From assembly GCF_002386345.1 (NCBI RefSeq), contig NZ_CP023507.1, positions 124,001 to 188,000 on the forward strand: DNA of 64,000 nucleotides, in the 5' to 3' direction. A model generated the notes under the pieces. The model was not told the origin of the DNA, searched no databases, and was given only the letters and a program-made list of their open reading frames with translations. Position numbers and translations under genes: made by a program. Below, one piece after another: positions 43,675 through 53,100 of the stretch; positions within the stretch are counted from its first letter, which is position 1, and each line of letters opens with the position of its first letter. This stretch comes from Streptococcus oralis (lineage in GTDB: Bacteria > Bacillota > Bacilli > Lactobacillales > Streptococcaceae).

Positions 43675-43724
43675 CGAGGGTCAGTAGATATTTTGGAAAA
43701 TATCCTATGAATTGAAGAGGAAAC

Positions 43725-43757
43725 CCCACCTAGAACGAACTAGGTGGGATTCTTTGC
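43725..43757. terminator. Terminator between the LXG module and the DUF3278 operon
   Basis: CCCACCTAG paired with CTAGGTGGG and a T-rich tail on the plus strand. It lies between converging genes and may serve both, although the minus-strand T-run is weak. Confidence 0.7.
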
Positions 43758-43787
43758 CTATAAAATGAGAAATTAGCGAATCTTGCT

Positions 43788-44327
43788 CTATTTTTTAACG
43801 TGTTCCGATAAAAAGGTGTAGGTCATGGTTCCAAAGATGGCACCAATTCCCAAACCTAAGACTAGTAAAGGGAGCATTTTATCGAACTGGGAGAGATTGT
43901 CCCAAAAGGTATTGAGGGGGAGATGCTGAACAAAGAGTTTGTGAAAGGCTGATAAGACAAACAATCCAATTGGAATACTGATGAATACACCCCAACTACG
44001 AAGGTTGATTTGACTTTTGCTGTAGCTTTTGTGATGGATTTCGGACGGGTCATCCTTGTCTAAATGTAAGTCGCGAACTGCTAGTCTCGCCCTAGATGCG
44101 AGGACGAAGATAAGTCCAAAATAGAGGTAGGGCATGGCATCTCGAACCAACTCTATGAAGCGTCCAAATAGGAGATAGAACAAGAAGAGTAGGAGGGAGG
44201 AGTATACGATTTGGATCAAGGCACGGGCACAAGCCTTGTAAATCATCTCTTGACGACATTCATCAAAAGGGCCTTGTATGTGAAAGAATAGTTTAAGTAA
44301 GCGAGTGGTGAAATCTTCTTTTTTCAT
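43788..44327 (-). CDS. DUF3278 family membrane protein (distal copy)
   Basis: A 179-residue protein with four membrane segments (about 35-53, 62-78, 112-130, 150-170). Its N-terminus (MKKEDFTTRLLKLFFHIQGPFDECR) clearly parallels that of the protein encoded at 44692 (MKKETLTDKLIKRTYGISGP). Both appear to be DUF3278 proteins. It is the last gene of a minus-strand operon headed by a small HTH regulator. Function unknown. Confidence 0.7.
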   Translation of the reverse strand: MKKEDFTTRLLKLFFHIQGPFDECRQEMIYKACARALIQIVYSSLLLFLFYLLFGRFIELVRDAMPYLYFGLIFVLASRARLAVRDLHLDKDDPSEIHHKSYSKSQINLRSWGVFISIPIGLFVLSAFHKLFVQHLPLNTFWDNLSQFDKMLPLLVLGLGIGAIFGTMTYTFLSEHVKK

Positions 44328-44339
44328 GGGAGTAACCTT

Positions 44340-44681
44340 CTAAATGAGCGATTTTTGATTGACTTCTTTAAAGAGTTGATAGAGAGTATAGAAGTAAACC
44401 AAACTAAAAATGATACAGATTATTAGAAATACCAGGTATCTCCAATCCATAGGATTTGTTAAAAGTTGTGGAAAGGATACGAGGATAAAACAGAGAGATG
44501 CGTTTAGAAGACGTATTTTTTTTGATTGGATTTTCTGGGATCTCTGTCCCTTGTTCAATACAGGAAGGAATAAAAGAAAGAAAATCAAGAAAGGATGCTC
44601 AATATGTCCAGAAAGTAGGAAAAAGGTAACAAAGATACTGATAAAAACATGACTGATCAGTAGTCTAGCTAGTGCTTTCAT
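44340..44681 (-). CDS. Small membrane protein of the DUF3278 operon
   Basis: A 113-residue protein starting MKALARLLISHVF, with several hydrophobic segments. The start at 44681 has AGGAGG 7 bp upstream and follows the previous gene by 10 bp. A longer frame from 44741 would run inside that gene. Unrecognised family. Confidence 0.65.
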   Translation of the reverse strand: MKALARLLISHVFISIFVTFFLLSGHIEHPFLIFFLLFLPVLNKGQRSQKIQSKKIRLLNASLCFILVSFPQLLTNPMDWRYLVFLIICIIFSLVYFYTLYQLFKEVNQKSLI

Positions 44682-44691
44682 AAGGTACCTC

Positions 44692-45234
44692 CTAGTCGTC
44701 TTCTTGGTCTTTCTTGGCCTTTTGAATGCGAAGAGAGACAATAATTTGTATGGCCACTCCGAAGAAGAGGGTAGCTAGGATAGTTGATACAAAATGCCCT
44801 GTATTTAAAAGAGAACCAAGATAATCCTTGCTATCATTGGTTAGGACATTCAGAAGCGGTATTCCAAAGAACATGCCCATGCCATAGATCAGACCAGCTT
44901 TTAGACCAGGAAAATGTAGCTGTTTACTTTCTTTCTTGCTTAACATTTCGGGGTCAATAGCTGTTATGCCCGTTTTTTTGGTTTGAGAGACCACATAGAG
45001 GGCAGCCATCATCGAAATGCCAAACACTACGAGAGGATAGCCGATAGCGACAATTTGTGGGTATTTATAAGCAAGGACAAAGGGGATGAGGTTGCCAAAT
45101 ATCATGAGATAAAAGAGAACGATAAAGACCTGATTCCCGATACGATCAGCCTCGCGCCGTTTGTGTTCGTCAAGGGGGCCAGAAATGCCGTATGTGCGTT
45201 TGATGAGTTTGTCAGTGAGAGTTTCTTTTTTCAT
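44692..45234 (-). CDS. DUF3278 family membrane protein (proximal copy)
   Basis: A 180-residue protein with four membrane segments and a charged N-terminus (ISGPLDEHKRREADRIG). It is a paralogue of the protein at 43788. It lies 15 bp after the HTH gene, in the common pairing of a short HTH regulator with membrane proteins of unknown role. Confidence 0.75.
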   Translation of the reverse strand: MKKETLTDKLIKRTYGISGPLDEHKRREADRIGNQVFIVLFYLMIFGNLIPFVLAYKYPQIVAIGYPLVVFGISMMAALYVVSQTKKTGITAIDPEMLSKKESKQLHFPGLKAGLIYGMGMFFGIPLLNVLTNDSKDYLGSLLNTGHFVSTILATLFFGVAIQIIVSLRIQKAKKDQEDD

Positions 45235-45249
45235 TTGTTTGCTCCTTTT

Positions 45250-45444
45250 TTAAAAATCGTCTTCCCAAAAGAGGCTATTGAGGTCAGTTTGGAGGCTGCG
45301 GGCGAGATTGAGACAGAGTTCCAGGGTTGGATTGTACTTGTCGTTTTCAATCATGTTGATGGTCTGTCTCGAGACACCGATATCTTTGGCGAGCTCGAGC
45401 TGGGAAATGCCCAGTTCCTTGCGGAATTCTTTCACACGATTCAT
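45250..45444 (-). CDS. Small XRE-type HTH regulator
   Basis: A 64-residue protein that is almost entirely one helix-turn-helix (LGISQLELAKDIGVSRQTIN), ending DLNSLFWEDDF. Such minimal Cro/XRE proteins usually repress their own operon. Two matching 20-bp operator-like sequences flank its promoter (45462-45481 and 45505-45524). It heads the minus-strand membrane-protein operon. Confidence 0.85.
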   Translation of the reverse strand: MNRVKEFRKELGISQLELAKDIGVSRQTINMIENDKYNPTLELCLNLARSLQTDLNSLFWEDDF

Positions 45445-45461
45445 AGGGGCTCCTTTCTGAT

Positions 45462-45524
45462 ATGTCGTATATATTTGACTACATTATATTCTTTTGGGGA
45501 TGAGATGTCAAGTATATATGACAT
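45462..45524 (-). promoter_or_regulatory. Promoter and twin operators of the HTH/DUF3278 operon
   Basis: On the minus strand: TTGACA (45506-45511), a 17-bp spacer and TATAAT (45483-45488), a consensus promoter. One operator-like palindrome, ATGTCAAGTATATATGACAT (45505-45524), covers the -35. A second, ATGTCGTATATATTTGACTA (45462-45481), lies just past the -10. They match at 16 of 20 positions once one is reversed. Confidence 0.75.
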
Positions 45525-45588
45525 ATTTTTGAGAATTATTTTCGAAGAAACTTAGCCTTGTCTGACAAGTGCAAGCTGGTCAGATTTG

Positions 45589-45597
45589 TGGTAAAAT
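45589..45597 (+). promoter_or_regulatory. Extended -10 promoter of rsmH
   Basis: TGGTAAAAT (TG one base before TAAAAT) ending 9 bp before the rsmH ATG. This would give a very short leader. Confidence 0.45.
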
Positions 45598-45606
45598 AGA
45601 TAGGAT

Positions 45607-46557
45607 ATGACAAAAGAATTTCATCATGTAACGGTCTTGCTTCATGAAACGATTGATATGCTTGACGTAAAACCTGACGGTATCTACGTTGATGCGACTT
45701 TGGGTGGAGCAGGCCATAGCGAATATTTATTAAGTAAATTGAGCGAAAAAGGGCATCTCTATGCCTTCGACCAGGACCAGAATGCCATTGACAATGCGCA
45801 AAAACGGTTGGCACCCTATATCGAAAAGGGGATAGTAACCTTTATCAAGGACAACTTCCGTCATTTGCAGGCACGATTGCAGGAGGCTGGTGTCCAGGAA
45901 ATTGATGGAATTTGTTATGACTTGGGAGTGTCCAGTCCTCAGCTAGATCAGCGTGAACGTGGCTTTTCTTATAAAAAGGATGCGCCACTGGATATGCGGA
46001 TGAATCAGGAAGCTAGTTTGACGGCCTATGAAGTGGTCAATCATTATGACTATCATGACCTGGTTCGGATCTTTTTCAAGTATGGTGAGGATAAATTTTC
46101 TAAACAGATTGCCCGTAAGATTGAGCAAGCGCGTGAGGTGAAACCCATTGAGACAACGACGGAGTTGGCAGAGATTATCAAGTCGGCCAAGCCTGCTAAG
46201 GAACTCAAGAAAAAGGGGCACCCTGCCAAGCAGATTTTCCAGGCTATCCGAATCGAAGTCAATGATGAGCTGGGCGCTGCAGATGAATCCATCCAGCAGG
46301 CCATGGACATGCTGGCTTTGGATGGTAGAATCTCGGTCATTACCTTCCATTCGTTGGAAGATCGTTTGACCAAGCAATTATTCAAAGAAGCTTCAACAGT
46401 GGAAGTTCCCAAAGGCTTGCCCTTCATTCCAGATGACCTTAAGCCCAAGATGGAATTGGTCTCCCGCAAGCCAATCTTGCCAAGTGCTGAAGAGCTAGAA
46501 GCCAACAATCGTTCGCATTCAGCCAAGTTGCGCGTGGCTAGAAAAATTCACAAGTAA
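45607..46557 (+). CDS. rsmH: 16S rRNA (cytosine-1402 N4)-methyltransferase
   Basis: A 316-residue SAM-dependent methyltransferase (formerly MraW) with the motif I region [10 protein letters not shown] (about 29-38) and the conserved [13 protein letters not shown]. It methylates N4 of C1402 in 16S rRNA at the decoding centre. It is the first gene of the conserved division and cell-wall cluster rsmH-ftsL-pbp2X-mraY. Confidence 0.97.
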   Translation: MTKEFHHVTVLLHETIDMLDVKPDGIYVDATLGGAGHSEYLLSKLSEKGHLYAFDQDQNAIDNAQKRLAPYIEKGIVTFIKDNFRHLQARLQEAGVQEIDGICYDLGVSSPQLDQRERGFSYKKDAPLDMRMNQEASLTAYEVVNHYDYHDLVRIFFKYGEDKFSKQIARKIEQAREVKPIETTTELAEIIKSAKPAKELKKKGHPAKQIFQAIRIEVNDELGAADESIQQAMDMLALDGRISVITFHSLEDRLTKQLFKEASTVEVPKGLPFIPDDLKPKMELVSRKPILPSAEELEANNRSHSAKLRVARKIHK

Positions 46558-46567
46558 GAGGAAGAAC

Positions 46568-46885
46568 ATGGCAGAAAGAATCGAAAAAACAAGCCAGTTA
46601 TTGCAAACGAAGTTTAAAGGTTTTTCACGTGTGGAAAAGGCTTTCTATGTTTCGATTGCTGCAACAATGATTATCCTGGCAATTAGCGTTGTGTTTATGC
46701 AGACCAAGCTATTACAAGTTCAGAATGAATTGACCAAGGTTAATGCTCAAATCGAAGAAAAGAAAACAGAGCTAGACGATGCCAAGCAAGAGGTCAATGA
46801 ATTGATTCGTTCAGAACGTTTGAAAGAAATTGCAAACTCTAAGGATTTGCAGCTGAATAACGAAAATATCCGAACAGCGGAGTAA
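46568..46885 (+). CDS. ftsL: Cell division protein FtsL
   Basis: A 105-residue bitopic protein: a short cytoplasmic part, one membrane helix (about 28-48) and an extracellular coiled coil (about 50-95). FtsL works with FtsB and DivIC-type partners to activate septal peptidoglycan synthesis. Its position between rsmH and pbp2X is diagnostic. Confidence 0.92.
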   Translation: MAERIEKTSQLLQTKFKGFSRVEKAFYVSIAATMIILAISVVFMQTKLLQVQNELTKVNAQIEEKKTELDDAKQEVNELIRSERLKEIANSKDLQLNNENIRTAE

Positions 46886-46888
46886 GAA

Positions 46889-49144
46889 ATGAAACAGTGG
46901 AAAGAAAAAATCATCCGTTATGCCGTTCGTAACCGTAAATCTCCAGAAGAAAACCGTCGAAGAGTAGGGAAAAGCCTGAGTTTATTGGCTGTCATACTCT
47001 TCGCTGTCTTTTTGGTCAACTTTGCGGTCATTATCGGAACGGGTAAAAAATTTGGTAAGGACTTGGTTCAAGAAGCAAACAAGGTCCATCAAACAACCAA
47101 GACGATTCCTGCAAAACGGGGAACCATCTACGATCGTAATGGAACACCTATTGCAGAAGATGCGACATCTTATAATATCTATGCCGTTATTGACAAGACC
47201 TACAAGTCAGCAACAGGAAAAATTCTCTATGTAGAGGATTCTCAATTTAATAAGGTAGCTGAAATTTTCCATAAGTATTTGGATATGGAGGAGTCCTATG
47301 TCAAAGAACAGCTTTCTCAGCCAGATCTAAAACAGGTATCCTTTGGTACCAAGGGAAATGGGATCACCTATGCCAATATGATGGCTATTAAAAATGACCT
47401 CAAAACAGCTGGGGTTGAGGGGATTGACTTTACAACTAGCCCTAACCGTAGTTATCCCAATGGACAGTTTGCTTCTTCCTTTATCGGTTTAGCGCAACTC
47501 CATGAAAATGAGGATGGCACCAAACGTTTGATTGGGACATCTGGACTGGAGAGTTCCTTAAATAGCATTCTGGCGGGTACAGATGGGATCATCACCTATG
47601 AGAAAGATCGTCTGGGAAATATTGTTCCGGGTACAGATCAAGCTTCTCAACAAACGGTAGATGGAAAGGATGTGTACACAACCCTTTCTAGTCCCTTGCA
47701 ATCCTTTATGGAAACCCAGATGGATGCCTTTCAGGAAAAGGTAAAAGGCAAGTATATGACGGCTACCTTGGTTAGCGCTAAAACAGGGGAAATCCTGGCT
47801 ACGACCCAACGGCCAACCTTTAATGCTGATACCAAGGATGGCATCACAAAAGACTTTGTCTGGCGTGATATCCTCTATCAAAGTAACTATGAGCCAGGGT
47901 CAACCATGAAGGTGATGATGTTAGCTTCGGCTATTGACAACAATACCTTCCCTGGTGGCGAATACTTTAACAGCAGTGAATTGAAAATAGCTGATGCGAC
48001 CATTCGAGACTGGGACGTCAATGAAGGATTGACGAGTGGTGGCACCATGACCTTCTCTCAAGGATTTGCCCACTCAAGTAATATCGGGATGACCTTGCTT
48101 GAGCAAAAGATGGGGGATACAACTTGGCTGGACTACCTTAACCGCTTTAAGTTTGGGGTGCCGACCCGTTTTGGTCTGGCGGATGAGTACACAGGTCAAT
48201 TGCCTGCTGATAACATTGTCAATATCGCCATGAGTTCATTTGGACAAGGGATTTCTGTTACCCAGACTCAGATGCTTCGTGCCTTTACAGCTATTGCTAA
48301 TGATGGGGTTATGTTGGAGCCGAAATTTATCAGTGCCCTCTATGATCCAAATGACCAGTCTGTCCGTAAGTCTCAAAAGGAAATTGTCGGAAATCCTGTG
48401 TCAAAAGCAGCAGCGTCCTCTACTCGGGAGCACATGGTCATGGTCGGGACAGATCCTGTCTACGGTACCATGTATAACCACAGCACAGGAAAACCAAATG
48501 TCAATGTTCCGGGGCAAAATGTTGCCCTGAAATCAGGGACAGCTCAGATTGCCGATGAGAAGAATGGGGGCTACCTGACAGGTGAAACCAACTATATCTT
48601 CTCAGTTGTGTCGATGCATCCTGCAGAAAATCCTGACTTTATCCTCTATGTAACGGTGCAACAGCCAGAGCATTATTCGGGTGTTCAGCTGGGAGAGTTT
48701 GCCAACCCAATCCTTGAGCGAGCTTCTGCTATGAAAGAATCCCTCAATCTTCAGTCAACTGCCAAGAGCTTGGATCAGGTCAGCAAGACGACAAGCTATG
48801 CCATGCCAGCTACCAAGGACTTTACTCCGGGTGACCTAGCAGAGGAATTGCGTCGCAACCTTGTCCAACCAATCGTTATCGGAACAGGAACCAAGATCAA
48901 GGAACTCTCGGTTTCTGAAGGAGATAATTTGGAAGCCAATCAGCAGATCTTGATCCTGTCAGATAAGGTCGAAGAAATGCCTGATATGTACGGCTGGACA
49001 GATGAAAATGTGCAAACATTTGCCAAATGGCTGAATATAGAAGTCGAGTGGGAAGGTAGTGGCAAAACGGTCAAGAAACAAAGTGTCCGTGCCAATACAG
49101 CCCTCAAAGACATTAAAAAAATGAAAATAACTTTAGGAGATTAA
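46889..49144 (+). CDS. pbpX: Penicillin-binding protein 2x
   Basis: A 751-residue septal transpeptidase: N-terminal membrane helix (about 29-50), dimerisation domain, transpeptidase domain and two C-terminal PASTA domains. The active-site motifs are STMK (S338), SSN (in FAHSSNIG) and KSGT. The classical resistance change in the STMK Thr is absent. It is an essential class B PBP and a main beta-lactam target in mitis-group streptococci. It differs from the pneumococcal form as I recall it at several places (for example [10 protein letters not shown]), which fits a commensal allele. Confidence 0.97.
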   Translation: MKQWKEKIIRYAVRNRKSPEENRRRVGKSLSLLAVILFAVFLVNFAVIIGTGKKFGKDLVQEANKVHQTTKTIPAKRGTIYDRNGTPIAEDATSYNIYAVIDKTYKSATGKILYVEDSQFNKVAEIFHKYLDMEESYVKEQLSQPDLKQVSFGTKGNGITYANMMAIKNDLKTAGVEGIDFTTSPNRSYPNGQFASSFIGLAQLHENEDGTKRLIGTSGLESSLNSILAGTDGIITYEKDRLGNIVPGTDQASQQTVDGKDVYTTLSSPLQSFMETQMDAFQEKVKGKYMTATLVSAKTGEILATTQRPTFNADTKDGITKDFVWRDILYQSNYEPGSTMKVMMLASAIDNNTFPGGEYFNSSELKIADATIRDWDVNEGLTSGGTMTFSQGFAHSSNIGMTLLEQKMGDTTWLDYLNRFKFGVPTRFGLADEYTGQLPADNIVNIAMSSFGQGISVTQTQMLRAFTAIANDGVMLEPKFISALYDPNDQSVRKSQKEIVGNPVSKAAASSTREHMVMVGTDPVYGTMYNHSTGKPNVNVPGQNVALKSGTAQIADEKNGGYLTGETNYIFSVVSMHPAENPDFILYVTVQQPEHYSGVQLGEFANPILERASAMKESLNLQSTAKSLDQVSKTTSYAMPATKDFTPGDLAEELRRNLVQPIVIGTGTKIKELSVSEGDNLEANQQILILSDKVEEMPDMYGWTDENVQTFAKWLNIEVEWEGSGKTVKKQSVRANTALKDIKKMKITLGD

Positions 49145-49145
49145 G

Positions 49146-50126
49146 ATGATTAGTTCCATTAGTGCTGGAGTTCTAGCCTTTCTATTGACCTTGATAGGTA
49201 TTCCAGCCTTTATCCGATTTTATCGAAAAGCACAGATTACGGGTCAGCAGATGCACGAGGATGTCAAGCAACACCAAGCTAAAGCTGGGACTCCAACCAT
49301 GGGAGGTCTTGTCTTCCTGATTGTTGCAGTAGTGGTGAGCTTCCTTGTCGCTCTCTTTACCCAACAATTGACCAACAATGTCGGCATGATTTTGTTTATC
49401 TTGGTTTTGTATGGTTTGGTAGGTTTTTTGGATGATTTCCTCAAGGTCTTTCGTAAAATTAACGAAGGCTTAAATCCCAAGCAAAAACTTGCTCTCCAGC
49501 TCCTTGGAGGAGTGATTTTCTACCTCTTTTATGAGCGTGGTGGCGACATGCTTTCAGTCTTTGGCTACCAAGTTCATCTAGGCATTTTCTATATTTTCTT
49601 TGCCCTTTTCTGGCTAGTTGGCTTTTCAAATGCGGTGAATTTGACGGACGGGATCGACGGCTTAGCAAGTATTTCAGTGGTGATTAGCTTATCGGCCTAC
49701 GGTGTGATTGCTTATATGCAAAATCAACTGGATATCCTTCTTGTGATTCTTGCCATGATTGGTGGTTTGCTAGGTTTCTTCGTCTTTAACCACAAGCCTG
49801 CTAAGGTTTTCATGGGAGATGTGGGAAGTTTGGCTCTAGGTGGGATGTTGGCAGCAATCTCTATGGCCCTCCACCAAGAATGGACCCTTTTGCTGATTGG
49901 GATTATCTATGTCTTTGAGACAAGCTCTGTTATGATGCAGGTTACCTACTTCAAACTTAGTGGTGGAAAGCGTATTTTCCGTATGACGCCTGTCCATCAT
50001 CATTTTGAGCTTGGAGGATTCTCAGGCAAGGGCAATCCTTGGAGCGAGTGGAAGGTTGACTTCTTCTTTTGGGGAGTTGGGCTTCTAGCAAGTCTCTTGA
50101 CCCTAGCCTTTTTATACCTACTGTAA
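49146..50126 (+). CDS. mraY: Phospho-N-acetylmuramoyl-pentapeptide transferase
   Basis: A 326-residue polytopic membrane enzyme that makes lipid I by moving phospho-MurNAc-pentapeptide onto undecaprenyl phosphate. The conserved motifs GFLDD (first Asp pair), [12 protein letters not shown] and MTPVHHHFE are present. It starts 1 bp after the pbpX stop and ends the cluster. The LXG toxin at 41418 attacks the same lipid II pathway, one step further on. Confidence 0.97.
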   Translation: MISSISAGVLAFLLTLIGIPAFIRFYRKAQITGQQMHEDVKQHQAKAGTPTMGGLVFLIVAVVVSFLVALFTQQLTNNVGMILFILVLYGLVGFLDDFLKVFRKINEGLNPKQKLALQLLGGVIFYLFYERGGDMLSVFGYQVHLGIFYIFFALFWLVGFSNAVNLTDGIDGLASISVVISLSAYGVIAYMQNQLDILLVILAMIGGLLGFFVFNHKPAKVFMGDVGSLALGGMLAAISMALHQEWTLLLIGIIYVFETSSVMMQVTYFKLSGGKRIFRMTPVHHHFELGGFSGKGNPWSEWKVDFFFWGVGLLASLLTLAFLYLL

Positions 50127-50149
50127 AACTAACTTTTGATTACAAAATA

Positions 50150-50182
50150 AAACAGGATGAAGGTGATCTTCATCCTGTTTTT
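50150..50182. terminator. Bidirectional terminator between mraY and the GH95 gene
   Basis: AAACAGGATGAAG paired with CTTCATCCTGTTT (perfect 13 bp), with an A-rich left flank and T-rich right flank, between converging genes. Confidence 0.9.
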
Positions 50183-50195
50183 GTGTGTTTAAAGG

Positions 50196-53100
50196 TTAGT
50201 TGGAGTCATCCTTTCTTCCTTTTAACATAAAAGTGGCTGTAAGGGCTAGGCTGAGTCCTGCTAAGAAGAGGAGTGGGTTGGACGCTTCTCCTGTTGCTGG
50301 AAGTTCTTCTTTAGGAGAATGATTTCCAGCTTTAGTAAGGCTCGGACTAGCTGAAAGTTGTTCAGCCTCGTGTGCCAAGGCTTCTTCATCTGAAGTACTT
50401 GGTTTTTCCTCAGTGTTAGAGCTTGTTCCAGTTGCTTGATAGACGACAGCATAGGTACTGAAATGATTAGTGATGAATTCTACCTTTCCGTCTCGAACGG
50501 TGAAATCAAGGGCTTGCAACTCCTTAGTTGGAGTGATGTAGTAGATGTTTTCTACGCTAGCTGAAACAGGCAAGCGAACCAAGACAGCGCCTTTTGGCTG
50601 TACACTATGATCGGTTGGATTTTTAAGTTGTAGGTCATAAGCGTCATAGGTCTTGCCAAAGAGTTCTTGAGCTAGGACACGTCGGCTAGAAACGTGAGAA
50701 ATTCCTTCTAAGTCGCTGGCTCCACCGATGATTTCTACTCCAGTCTCCTTATCTTTTAAGACTCGAACTGGATAGTCAGGAAGGCTAAGGCTTGGAGCAG
50801 CCTGATCTCCACTAGTTCCGATCGGTTCGGTGTATTCAGGCTTTTCTACAGTAGGAGACTCTTCTTGTCCGGCCATTCCGATAGGTTCAGTGTACTCAGG
50901 AATTTCTACAGCAGGTGGCACTTCTTGCCCTGCAGTCCCGATAGGCTCAGTGTATTTAGGCTTATCTATAGTGGGTGGCACTTCTTGCCCTGCAGTCCCG
51001 ATAGGTTTAGTGTATTCCGGAATTTCAACAGTAGGAGCTGGTTCGTCCCCCTTGCTTGTAGTTGGTCGCTTCTCATCGACTTTCTTTTCATCCTTTTTAG
51101 TAAAGACGGCTACGATAGGGCTGCTTGTGGTATTTCCTTGAATGGTATAAGCTTCAATGGCATTTCCAGCTTTGCGATCGGTTTCGTCAGGGATTGGGAT
51201 TTGAACTTGATTGTCTTGGATTGATAGGATAGTCTGATCTCCACTGGTAACCAGATGCGTTTCATCTACCTTACGCAAAACGAGAGGATCTTTGACACCT
51301 GGGAAGGTTACAGCGATGGCTTCCCAGTCTCCAGCTGGTAGGGTTAAGGAAATGGTTTTGTCATTTTCCTTAAGAGGCGCGATGCTAGGGCTATCTATAC
51401 CAACAGCAGGGGCTTTGATGATATCAAAGGAGTCTAGAGAGATTTTCTTGCGACCTTCTGGCGAATCTGGGTCAACTTGTAGTGTCAGGGTGTGCGGACC
51501 GTCAGTAAGGTTTGTAAATTCGCCAATAAAAGCCCTCTTTTCAGTTGCACCTGAAGTGTAGAAGTCTAGACTTGGCATTTCTTTGCCATCTAGTGTAACA
51601 CGTGCTCGTCCAAGGGCAAGGCTCTTCAAGCCATAAATACGAATGCCTGTCCCTGTAAAGGAAATAGTTGCCTGAGCTTCTGAAGCTGCACTAGAGTCAC
51701 TGTTGTTGATGTCCGCGTATTTTTCCGTACCTCCGTAGAGTTCAGGGTCAGACCAGTCCTTAAACTGGGAACCATACTGGATGCGCGAATCACGATCATC
51801 CATTTTTTCAATCGTATTTCCTGCTCCTGCTAGGATCTTGAAGTAGTCTAAGGAAATTTTCGAGCGCTCACTACCACGTCCTTTGTGCTCACGTTTAACA
51901 CGAAGAGTCAATGTGTGAGGTCCGTCAGATAATCCTGAGAAGCGACCGATGAGACTACCTTTTTCAGTTGCTCCAGCAGTATGGAAATCAAGTTCGCCGA
52001 CCTCTTTGCCATCAATTTTAGCAGTGGCAAGACCTAGTTCAGATGATTTCAGTCCATAGATTTCGATACCAACGCCAGTGAAAGGAATGGTGGCAGTGAG
52101 GTCTTCGTCTGTGTAGTCTCCTTTTGAAAGGTCAGCAAATTTCTCAGTTCCTCCAAATAATTCTGAGTCCGCCCAGTTTCCAAAGGCAGCTCCGTACTGG
52201 ATACGAACGTCTCGGTCATCCATCAATTCACTAGGGGTTTCTACAATGGCCTGTTCAGAGACTTGTGTGGCAAGCTCGCCCAGCATAGCCTTGACAGTAT
52301 AGGTGTAGGCATGTTGAGGATTGAGTGACCGGTCAATAAAGTGGGTTTGATTAGTTACAAATTCTCTGGTCGCAGAGGTTTGGCCAGTTTCGTCTTTCAC
52401 TTGTCTTTGGATGACATAGTGGGTAGCGCCTTCTACTTGGTTAAAGGTGAGTTCGGCAGTGACTCCATTTTGTCGAACGGCTGTTAGACTGGTTACACGA
52501 CCAGGGAAGTGTTCAAAGGTAATGACGTCACCTTTTTGTGTTGCCAGTTGGATACGATTATCTTTAAGGATCGTTGCCTTGACTGGTTTGCCATTGACCT
52601 TGATTTGGCTGGCTTCGATATTTGGATAGTCTACAATTAGGTCTCCACCGACATTTGAAAGGAAGGACAAGCTTTGCAGGTTTTTATCTTTCCACTTCAT
52701 GCTAACTTCAAAGTTTCCTCGAGCAACCAAGCCAGAAACCTGACCGTCTTTCCAGGCATCTGGAAGGGCTGGTAATGGTGCAATATAGCCTGTATGAGAT
52801 TGGAGGAGCATTTCTGCCATCCCACTAGTTGCTCCGAAGTTGCCATCGATTTGGAAAGGCGCGTGCGTATCCCAAAGGTTTTCTAGAGTTGAGTACTTGA
52901 GCTGTTCAGCGAGTAAGCGATGGGCACGGTTACCGTCCAGCAGACGAGCCCAGAGGTTGATTTTATTGGCTTTAGACCAACCAGTCCCACCATCTCCACG
53001 GTGATTGAGGGTTGCACGCGCAGCTTCTAGGTATTCAGCCTGATCCTTGCTAAAGAGCGTACCTGGGAAGAGACCAACTAGATGGGAAACGTGACGGTGG

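Noticed and set aside
46889..49144. Possible mosaic, penicillin-resistant pbpX
   Set aside because: The STMK, SSN and KSGT motifs are unaltered and the Thr of STMK is kept; the differences from pneumococcus are expected for a commensal species.
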